The position numbers were made by a program, and so were the translations under genes. A stretch of 8,371 bases of DNA from an uncultured bacterium (lineage in GTDB: Bacteria; Cyanobacteriota; Vampirovibrionia; Gastranaerophilales; Gastranaerophilaceae): assembly GCA_902772945.1 (NCBI GenBank), contig CACYCU010000110.1, positions 1 through 8,371 on the forward strand, given 5' to 3'. The notes beneath the pieces were generated by a model. That model ran no database searches. It had not been told where the DNA came from and saw nothing but the letters and a program-made list of their open reading frames with translations. Numbering within the stretch: position 1 is the first letter of the stretch; each line of letters opens with the position of its first letter. Below, one piece after another: positions 1-5,315 of the stretch.

Positions 1-372
1 ATTTTAGAACACAAAATGCATTCAGAAAGTTTTGAGATTTCTGAAAAAGCTGCTCTCCAGATAAATCAAGCAAAAAAAGAAGGTAAAAAAATTGTAGCTG
101 TCGGAACAACAACAGTTAGAACTTTAGAAACAGCATTTCAAAAATACGGATGTATAAAAGCATGCCATGACACATCCGAACTGTTTATCTATCCGCCATT
201 TGAATTTAAGGTTATTGATAATTTGATAACTAATTTTCATTTACCAAAATCTACATTATTAATGCTGGTAAGTGCATTAGCCGGAAAAGATTTTATATTT
301 CAAGCATACAAAGAAGCTATCGAAAACAACTATCGATTTTTCTCTTACGGAGATTGCATGCTCATTAAATAA
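1..372 (+). CDS. queA: QueA, S-adenosylmethionine:tRNA ribosyltransferase-isomerase, C-terminal part
   Basis: QueA transfers and isomerises the ribosyl group of S-adenosylmethionine onto the 7-aminomethyl-7-deazaguanine already in the wobble position of certain tRNAs, giving epoxyqueuosine; it acts in the cytoplasm in queuosine synthesis. The frame is open from the first base of the window, so the gene starts upstream; the ATG at 16 is internal (it is the Met of HKMHSES). About 123 C-terminal residues are visible. They carry motifs typical of QueA in the right order: HKMHSE near the left edge, VGTTTVRTLE, FIYPPFEFKVID, LITNFHLPKSTLLMLVSA and the closing YRFFSYGDCMLI. The end is complete, with TAA at 370-372. 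No strong terminator hairpin follows within the 92-base gap to the next gene. Family assignment is very secure; only the missing N-terminal part prevents checking that the gene is intact. Confidence 0.96.
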   Translation: MLEHKMHSESFEISEKAALQINQAKKEGKKIVAVGTTTVRTLETAFQKYGCIKACHDTSELFIYPPFEFKVIDNLITNFHLPKSTLLMLVSALAGKDFIFQAYKEAIENNYRFFSYGDCMLIK

Positions 373-381
373 ATTATGTAT

Positions 382-416
382 TTGACAAATCAGAATAAAT
401 CATTAATTTAAATGAT
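382..416 (+). promoter_or_regulatory. Candidate promoter with inverted repeat before the transglycosylase gene
   Basis: A perfect -35 hexamer TTGACA lies at 382-387. At the expected -10 distance there is only a weak AT-rich match (around 405-413). The same place is occupied by an inverted repeat, ATCATT (399-404), six bases, AATGAT (411-416), which would fit a small dimeric repressor site covering the -10 region. A second -10-like hexamer, TAGAAT, lies at 438-443 but has no good -35. The presence of a promoter in this gap is likely; the exact elements and the operator idea are inference. Confidence 0.35.
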
Positions 417-450
417 ACGGAAAGTTGAGTTTGTAAGTAGAATTATTTAT

Positions 451-457
451 AAGGTGG
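451..457 (+). promoter_or_regulatory. Ribosome binding site of the transglycosylase gene
   Basis: AAGGTGG, seven bases before the ATG at 465, is a good Shine-Dalgarno match and fixes the start of the transglycosylase gene. Confidence 0.75.
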
Positions 458-464
458 AATAGAT

Positions 465-1187
465 ATGTTTTCAAATTTTATTCAAGGATTATTAAATTCG
501 GGAGGACAGGCACAAGCGATGCAGCGCTATGCCCAAATTGCCAATAAAGTTAACAACATTAATCCCAGTCCGCTCGATACAATATACCCTAACAACGCGA
601 AAGTTAATTCACCAACTTTTGAAAAAGTTTTACAAGCAACAACAAAATCAAATTTTGGTACACTTCTTTTAGATCCAAAACTAAAACAAGTACAGGCAAA
701 TATAGTTAATCAAAACATTCAGCAATCAATTGTAAAGCCCGCAGAACAACCCAAAACAACAGCTTTGCAAGAGGCTATTGCTGTTCAAACAAATATTCAG
801 CAACCGGCAAGCAAAGCCCAAATATTAAACGTAGTATCACAAATTTCAAAAAAACATGGGGTTGATGAAAAGCTTGTTCAAGCATTAATTAAACAAGAAT
901 CCGGATTTAATCCGAAAGCTAAATCCAAATCCGGAGCAATGGGCTTGATGCAGTTGATGCCTTCTACCGCTAAAAGTATGGGTGTGAAAGATCCTTATAA
1001 TACTGTTCAAAACGTAGAAGGCGGCGTAAAATATTTAAAATCAATGCTTAATAAATATAATGGAAACGTAATTTTAGCACTTGCAGCATACAATGCAGGG
1101 CCGGGAGCTGTGGACAAATATTCAGGAGTGCCTCCATACAAAGAAACTCAAAATTATGTAAAAAACATTTTGGCTAATTATTTATAA
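465..1187 (+). CDS. Lytic transglycosylase (SLT/goose-lysozyme-like domain) without a signal peptide
   Basis: This 240-residue protein probably cleaves the MurNAc-GlcNAc bond of peptidoglycan with 1,6-anhydro product formation. The C-terminal half (about 118-240) is a family 1 SLT domain. The catalytic Glu is E145 in KQESGFNP, followed by SGAMGLMQLMPSTA (156-169), the AYNAGPG motif (208-214) and the closing PPYKETQNYV (223-231), all in the usual order and spacing. The N-terminal half has no recognisable domain: residues 1-70 are polar, and about 74-118 is a Gln-rich, low-complexity stretch that looks like a linker. No hydrophobic signal sequence or lipobox is seen at the N-terminus (MFSNFIQGLLNSGGQAQAMQ), although the substrate lies outside the inner membrane, so export by a non-Sec route or a missed leader must be considered. 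The start is fixed by AAGGTGG seven bases upstream. It appears to be a single-gene unit between queA and the MCE operon. The enzyme family is secure; the cellular role (growth, secretion apparatus, motility) is not visible. Confidence 0.93.
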   Translation: MFSNFIQGLLNSGGQAQAMQRYAQIANKVNNINPSPLDTIYPNNAKVNSPTFEKVLQATTKSNFGTLLLDPKLKQVQANIVNQNIQQSIVKPAEQPKTTALQEAIAVQTNIQQPASKAQILNVVSQISKKHGVDEKLVQALIKQESGFNPKAKSKSGAMGLMQLMPSTAKSMGVKDPYNTVQNVEGGVKYLKSMLNKYNGNVILALAAYNAGPGAVDKYSGVPPYKETQNYVKNILANYL

Positions 1188-1262
1188 TTTTACGCTAAAA
1201 GACATTCTGGGAAATAATAATGTTAAATTGTACCCGCTTGAAATTTTTCAGACAATAATTCT

Positions 1263-1291
1263 TTGCCTTTTTTAGTTGTTTTTGCTAAAAT
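1263..1291 (+). promoter_or_regulatory. Candidate sigma-70 promoter of the mlaD-lpxK-nth operon
   Basis: TTGCCT (1263-1268, four of six matches to TTGACA), a 17-base spacer and TAAAAT (1286-1291, five of six matches to TATAAT) preceded by TG at 1283-1284 make an extended -10 promoter. Transcription would start near 1298, leaving a leader of about 22 bases before the ATG at 1320. Spacing and the extended -10 are good; the prediction rests on sequence only. Confidence 0.5.
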
Positions 1292-1305
1292 ATTTTCATA
1301 AGAAC

Positions 1306-1313
1306 AGGAAAGG
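1306..1313 (+). promoter_or_regulatory. Ribosome binding site of the MCE gene
   Basis: AGGAAAGG ends six bases before the ATG at 1320. It supports this start over an ATG at 1315 that is followed at once by a stop codon. Confidence 0.7.
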
Positions 1314-1319
1314 TATGTA

Positions 1320-2681
1320 ATGAAATTTTCATCATCATTTAAAGTAGGGCTTTTAACAATATTGGCACTGGTTTTACTTATCGGTGTGGTTTTTAAAGTA
1401 AAAGGAAGAACCTTTTCTTCTGCAGACAGAGTTGAAATCGTTTTCAAAGATGTAAACGGTCTCCGCCCGGGTGCAGGAGTACAAATGATGGGCTTACGAG
1501 TTGGTCAGGTCGAGGAGATTACGCCTATAGTTGATGACGCAAACAACTTTGTAAAAGTAAAGTTTGTTATTACAGAACCTAACCTTGATATTCCAAAAGC
1601 TTCTGTAATTTCAATTCAACAATCTGGTCTTATCGGGGAGCTGTTCTTGGAAATTACTCCTCCAAAAACAAGAACCCTGTATGTTCCAATGATTACAAAA
1701 GATATTCTATACAAAGACGATATTGTTCAAATGAAACTGGATGATAAATACTATAATGTAGGTAAAATTAAAAATATCGAAGTCGTCACAAAAGAAGTCA
1801 TCCCATATAATGTAAAAGAATTAATCAAAACAAATTATGCATATAAAATCGCCTATGTTGTCGATGTCCCCGGACTTATTTTACCGGAATTTTTAAAAGG
1901 CAAAATTGAAAAAGTTGATGGAGATTACACTTTAAGAATTTCTACACTTGATGATATTATCCTGCCTTATCCGAACCAAAAATCCAAATACACAATTATT
2001 GAGCCTATGAGAATTGCTGATTTTATGGATTGGCAATATAGAGCTGCTGAATCCTTAACTGAAACTAACAAAAAAATTAACGATTTACTTTCAGACCAAG
2101 TTATCGCTGAATTAAAAATGTCTGTTAATAATATAAACAAATTGACAGGTGAAACTTCTGAAACAATGGGAAAACTTAACGGATTGTTAGATCAATCTAA
2201 AGGTGATTTAAATCAGCTTATGGCAATGATGGATAGAGCTACTACCGATTTTAACATGCTTTCATACAATATAAACGGCCTTATCGGAGATCCAAAGTTC
2301 AAAACAACAGTGATTTCAACAGCAGATTCTGTTGACAAACTTGCGCAAAACATCAACAAACTCGTTGGAAACGATGAAGAAGCAAAAGCTCTGGCTAATG
2401 ATTTTAGAGAAATTACTCATAATGTAAACGAAATCAGCGGATACGTAAATTCACTTACCAAAGATGACAATTTAAAAAAAGACATAAACAGAGCAGTTGC
2501 AAATGTTAATTCCGCAATGGTTGGTATAACAACATCACTTGATACTGTCAATAAAATTAACCCTGACAAACGTACAGAATTACAAACTATAATTGAAGAT
2601 ACAAAAACAACAACCTACAATCTGAAAAAATTCTCTGAAAAATTGAACAAGAGATTTTTACTCTGGAGATTGATGTTCTAA
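1320..2681 (+). CDS. MCE/MlaD-family lipid-transport protein (Ycf22-like), membrane anchored
   Basis: MCE proteins form periplasmic hexameric rings or tubes that pass phospholipids or other lipids between the inner and outer membranes, usually with an MlaE permease and MlaF ATPase. The 453-residue protein has a short cytoplasmic N-terminus, one membrane span (about 8-25) and a typical MCE domain (about 36-115, with GLRPGAGVQMMGLRVGQV and the SGLIGELFLEI strand). Next comes an atypical stretch of about 120 residues (116-235), strand-like and without heptads, and then a long helical, Asn/Leu-rich segment (about 236-445) as expected for a C-terminal helical barrel or coiled coil. It ends with KRFLLWRLMF, an aromatic/Leu end also common in relatives. 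The length resembles cyanobacterial Ycf22-type MlaD proteins rather than the roughly 180-residue E. coli MlaD. The permease and ATPase are not in this window. Its stop overlaps the lpxK start by one base (TAATG), so the two are probably translationally coupled. The family is secure; the lipid cargo is unknown. Confidence 0.9.
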   Translation: MKFSSSFKVGLLTILALVLLIGVVFKVKGRTFSSADRVEIVFKDVNGLRPGAGVQMMGLRVGQVEEITPIVDDANNFVKVKFVITEPNLDIPKASVISIQQSGLIGELFLEITPPKTRTLYVPMITKDILYKDDIVQMKLDDKYYNVGKIKNIEVVTKEVIPYNVKELIKTNYAYKIAYVVDVPGLILPEFLKGKIEKVDGDYTLRISTLDDIILPYPNQKSKYTIIEPMRIADFMDWQYRAAESLTETNKKINDLLSDQVIAELKMSVNNINKLTGETSETMGKLNGLLDQSKGDLNQLMAMMDRATTDFNMLSYNINGLIGDPKFKTTVISTADSVDKLAQNINKLVGNDEEAKALANDFREITHNVNEISGYVNSLTKDDNLKKDINRAVANVNSAMVGITTSLDTVNKINPDKRTELQTIIEDTKTTTYNLKKFSEKLNKRFLLWRLMF

Positions 2682-3691
2682 TGAACCTTAAAACGGAAAT
2701 TACAAAAATACACTACAATAAAAATGCAAAAGGGTTATTAGTTAATTTTTTGGATTTTTTGTCAATTTTTTATGGACTCGGAAGCTCATTAAAAAACTTT
2801 TTGTATGACAAAAATATAATCAAACCCAAAAAAATTGACACCTTTGTAATTTCCATAGGGAATATCACAACAGGCGGAGTCGGCAAAACCCCAGTCGTTG
2901 CTGAAATTGCTAAATATCTTTTAAGCAAAGGCGAAAAAACAGCAATAATATCAAGAGGCTATGGTGGAAAACTCTCCAATAAAAACATTAACGTTATATC
3001 CGACGGAGAACACATTTTTTATAATGCAAAAATGGCCGGAGATGAACCATACTGGTTAGCTAAAAACATTCCAAATTCCGTTGTAATTACCTGTAAAAAC
3101 AGATATTTAGCATCAAAATATGCCGTTGAAAAATATGGAGTAACAAAAATTATTCTTGACGACGGGTTTCAGCACAGAAAATTATATAGAGATTTGAATA
3201 TCGTATTAATGGATAGCAAAATGGGTTTCGGCAGAGAAAAATTGCTGCCGGCAGGGCCTATGAGAGAAGATTTGAAGGCTTTTCAAAGAATTGATAAACT
3301 CATTATCGTAAGCAAAGAAACCGATCACTCAAGAGCAGAAAAACTTGCTAAAATAATGAACAAAAAAATGAATGTTCCGACTTATGTATGCAAAACAGAA
3401 CCTGATACTGTATATAATATAAAAACTAATGAAATTTTAGAAAAAAATACAGAAGCAAATGCAATATGCGCAATCGGTCAGCCGGAACAATTTTTTGCAT
3501 TTCTGTATAACTACAAAATAACCAATACTAATGTTTTTGACGACCATCATCAATATACAGAATCTGAGCTGCCAATAGGGACAATAATTACAACTGAAAA
3601 AGATGCCGTCAAAATGAAAGATTTTTCAAGAAACGATATCTATGCACTCAAGCTAAAAACATCTGTTGATGTTGAAAAACTTTTATCCTAA
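2681..3691 (+). CDS. lpxK: LpxK, tetraacyldisaccharide 4'-kinase
   Basis: LpxK phosphorylates the 4'-position of the tetraacyl-disaccharide 1-phosphate precursor to give lipid IVA, on the cytoplasmic face of the inner membrane. The 336-residue length matches the family. Visible in order are a hydrophobic N-terminal segment (about 19-42) typical of the membrane-associated entry helix, the P-loop GNITTGGVGKTP (60-71), SRGYGG (91-96), AGDEP (119-123), the highly conserved DDGFQHRK (160-167) followed by RDLNIVLMD, GFGREKLLPAGPMRE (182-196), AIGQPEQFF (264-272), DDHHQY (287-292) and TTEKDAVKM (304-312). All expected catalytic motifs seem intact. ATG overlaps the mlaD stop by one base, with GGAG at 2665-2668 as a plausible ribosome binding site. 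The pairing with an MCE protein places two outer-membrane lipid functions in one transcript. It is direct evidence that the host makes lipid A and thus has an outer membrane. Confidence 0.96.
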   Translation: MNLKTEITKIHYNKNAKGLLVNFLDFLSIFYGLGSSLKNFLYDKNIIKPKKIDTFVISIGNITTGGVGKTPVVAEIAKYLLSKGEKTAIISRGYGGKLSNKNINVISDGEHIFYNAKMAGDEPYWLAKNIPNSVVITCKNRYLASKYAVEKYGVTKIILDDGFQHRKLYRDLNIVLMDSKMGFGREKLLPAGPMREDLKAFQRIDKLIIVSKETDHSRAEKLAKIMNKKMNVPTYVCKTEPDTVYNIKTNEILEKNTEANAICAIGQPEQFFAFLYNYKITNTNVFDDHHQYTESELPIGTIITTEKDAVKMKDFSRNDIYALKLKTSVDVEKLLS

Positions 3692-3701
3692 AATTTGTTT
3701 T

Positions 3702-4337
3702 ATGGAAGACAAGAATATCGGAAAAATAGTTCAAGGACTAAAAGATGCAAAATTGCAGCTAAGCGAATTTGGGCAGTTGATGGAGAATTTTCATGACCCT
3801 TATCTTGTACTTATTGCATGCATTCTAAGCCTCAGGACAAACGATAACACAACCTATCCTGCAACTGTAAGAATGCTTGAAATTGGTAAAACTCCAAATG
3901 ATTTTGCAAAATGTGATATTAAAAAATTGGAAAAAGCGATTTATCCGGTCGGATTTTATGCAAACAAAGCTAAGCAAATTGTCGAGCTATCAAAAGAAAT
4001 TGTAGAAAAACATAACTCTAAAGTTCCAAATACAATAGAAGAATTATGCAAATTTAACGGAGTCGGAAGAAAAACAGCAAATCTTACAATTGCAAAAGGA
4101 TTTAATGAACCTGCAATCTGTGTGGATGTTCACGTTCACAGAATCTTTAACCGTATGGGTTACGTAAAAACAAAAACTCCGGACGAAACAGAAATGGTTC
4201 TCAGAGATAAACTCCCGCAAAAATATTGGATAGACATAAATACACTTCTTGTAACACTTGGCAGAAATATCTGTAAACCTATCAAACCTCAATGCGAAAA
4301 ATGTCCTATATCAAAGTATTGTGACAAAAATTTATAA
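3702..4337 (+). CDS. nth: Endonuclease III, DNA N-glycosylase/AP lyase
   Basis: Endonuclease III removes oxidised pyrimidines and nicks the abasic site in base-excision repair. With the ATG at 3702 the protein has 211 residues, the same length as E. coli Nth. The reading frame is open further left (TTG 3666, ATG 3669), but those starts would lie inside lpxK, add an unconserved 11-12 residue tail and also lack a Shine-Dalgarno sequence; no start has a clear one. The helix-hairpin-helix FNGVGRKTAN carries the catalytic Lys (K124, counted from 3702), and the catalytic Asp is D142 in CVDVHVHRI. The C-terminal iron-sulfur cluster is complete: C191-X6-C198-X2-C201-X5-C207. Where E. coli has SAQATD, this protein has SLRTND (43-48), putting Arg in the place of the DNA-intercalating Gln; this form resembles archaeal and deep-branching bacterial enzymes. 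It starts 10 bases after lpxK and is probably co-transcribed with it. Its stop abuts the stop of the convergent WG-repeat gene. Confidence 0.94.
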   Translation: MEDKNIGKIVQGLKDAKLQLSEFGQLMENFHDPYLVLIACILSLRTNDNTTYPATVRMLEIGKTPNDFAKCDIKKLEKAIYPVGFYANKAKQIVELSKEIVEKHNSKVPNTIEELCKFNGVGRKTANLTIAKGFNEPAICVDVHVHRIFNRMGYVKTKTPDETEMVLRDKLPQKYWIDINTLLVTLGRNICKPIKPQCEKCPISKYCDKNL

Positions 4338-5216
4338 TGAATTTTTTATCTCAATCCATTGACCGCTTTCAAGCCGTCCTTCAAGTCTATTACGTTCCAA
4401 TCTTATTTTTTTATATTTTATATCGCAAATTTTTTCGCCTTTATAATCAAATACGCCATATTTTCCATTTTGCTTAACCAAAATATATTCGCCCAACTTC
4501 TTTATTGAATCATATTTTGGCTCTGCAAACAAATACCCGTATCTGTCAGCCATTCCATATTTTCTGTATTTTTTTACAACAAACACATCAAATAACGGTT
4601 TTATTTTTTCACATTCATTTTTTATTAATACATTATTTTCAAAATCGGAAATTCCATAATATCCGTTAAGCTTTGTAATGTAAACATTATCTCCTTCCGA
4701 TAAAAATTTTTGGTACTTGATAGGAACAACAACATCATCATTTAAAGAAACAACACCAAATTTTTTATCAAATTTTACCAAAAGTCTGTTAGGTGCAATC
4801 TCTTCCATCTTTGTATACATTCTTTTTGATAAAACTTTTGCTTCACTGTCAATTACTTGGTATTTTCTGTTCTTCCTAACCAAAAAATAATGCTCATCAT
4901 TATATAAAACGTGTTTTACCCAAGTACAATCAGAGACCAAAACCGACCCGTCAGAATTATATATAGTACTCGTCGAAAAAGTTCTTCTTGTACCATCCGA
5001 ATAATAATTTATAACAGTTTCGGTTTCCATATAATGCTTATCACAATTTGGAAACTTTTGTGTTGTTTTTTGATAATCCCTGTTTATTATATAAACAGAA
5101 GAAGAATCATGGTGGTTGGTATAATCATAACGATGATTGTAATAATGGTTTCGGGATGAAGCTTCTGCCACACTACATATACAAAGCAATAACAAAATAC
5201 AAAATAACTTTTTCAT
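4332..5216 (-). CDS. Exported WG-repeat (KWG-type) protein
   Basis: The 294-residue protein starts with a clear Sec signal peptide (MKKLFCILLLLCICSVAEA, likely cut after A19 in AEA-SS; Cys12 and Cys14 lie inside the hydrophobic core and do not form a good lipobox). A His/Tyr/Asn-rich region follows (22-50), then a two-cysteine region (C58, C97; possible disulfide). From about 110 to 268 there are five degenerate WG-type repeats centred on KYQV (118), KFGV (152), YYGI (186), KYGM (219) and KYGV (252), a regular period of 33-34 residues with the pattern xxVKxxxKYGVxDxxG. The usual Trp of 'WG' is Tyr or Phe throughout, and the first copy has lost the Gly. WG repeats are thought to form a beta-propeller-like or solenoid binding surface; no enzymatic motif is seen. 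Function is unknown, probably binding in the periplasm or at the surface. It is a monocistronic gene, convergent with nth and divergent from the polymer genes. Confidence 0.85.
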   Translation of the reverse strand: MKKLFCILLLLCICSVAEASSRNHYYNHRYDYTNHHDSSSVYIINRDYQKTTQKFPNCDKHYMETETVINYYSDGTRRTFSTSTIYNSDGSVLVSDCTWVKHVLYNDEHYFLVRKNRKYQVIDSEAKVLSKRMYTKMEEIAPNRLLVKFDKKFGVVSLNDDVVVPIKYQKFLSEGDNVYITKLNGYYGISDFENNVLIKNECEKIKPLFDVFVVKKYRKYGMADRYGYLFAEPKYDSIKKLGEYILVKQNGKYGVFDYKGEKICDIKYKKIRLERNRLEGRLESGQWIEIKNSL

Positions 5217-5224
5217 TCTTATAT

Positions 5225-5253
5225 ATTATAACGAATAAAAATAAAGTTCATAA
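5225..5253 (-). promoter_or_regulatory. Candidate promoter of the WG-repeat gene, close to the start codon
   Basis: On the minus strand a perfect TATAAT occupies 5230-5225, with a weak -35 (TTATGA, 5253-5248) 17 bases upstream. Only eight bases separate the -10 box from the ATG, so the mRNA would begin about one to four bases before the start codon. No Shine-Dalgarno sequence is present (only AAGA next to the ATG), in line with leaderless translation. The weak -35 keeps confidence modest. Confidence 0.4.
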
Positions 5254-5267
5254 TTGCTTAATATTAA

Positions 5268-5310
5268 TTAAAAATAATATTTGTTTAGGTTAGAATCATA
5301 AATAAAAGAG
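5268..5310 (+). promoter_or_regulatory. Candidate promoter and ribosome binding site of the surface-polymer operon
   Basis: TTAAAA (5268-5273, four of six matches to the -35 consensus), a 17-base spacer and TAGAAT (5291-5296, five of six matches to -10) lie in the 99-base divergent gap. AAAAGAG (5304-5310) is a weak Shine-Dalgarno sequence five bases before the ATG at 5316. The gap is so AT-rich that chance matches are easy. Confidence 0.35.
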
Positions 5311-5315
5311 ATTAT

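Noticed and set aside
16..372. ATG at 16 as the start of a short gene
   Set aside because: The frame is open to the window edge, and the residues before the Met belong to the QueA motif; the gene is simply cut by the window.
1188..1262. Intrinsic terminator after the transglycosylase
   Set aside because: Only weak, interrupted pairings near the T-rich stretch (for example 1236-1251); no GC-rich stem followed by a T-run.
1315..1320. ATG at 1315 followed at once by TAA, overlapping the MCE start
   Set aside because: A start-stop pair is possible as a regulatory element, but a single chance occurrence with the better spaced ATG at 1320 gives no support.
3666..3701. Longer nth with TTG/ATG start at 3666/3669
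   Set aside because: It would overlap lpxK, has no ribosome binding site and adds a tail not seen in the family; the ATG at 3702 gives the canonical 211 residues.
4044..4292. Minus-strand open frame within nth
   Set aside because: Cys/Phe-rich shadow of a strongly conserved gene on the other strand.
4911..5293. Two plus-strand open frames opposite the WG-repeat gene
   Set aside because: Low-complexity Ile/Tyr-rich translations antisense to a gene with a signal peptide and repeats; no ribosome binding site.
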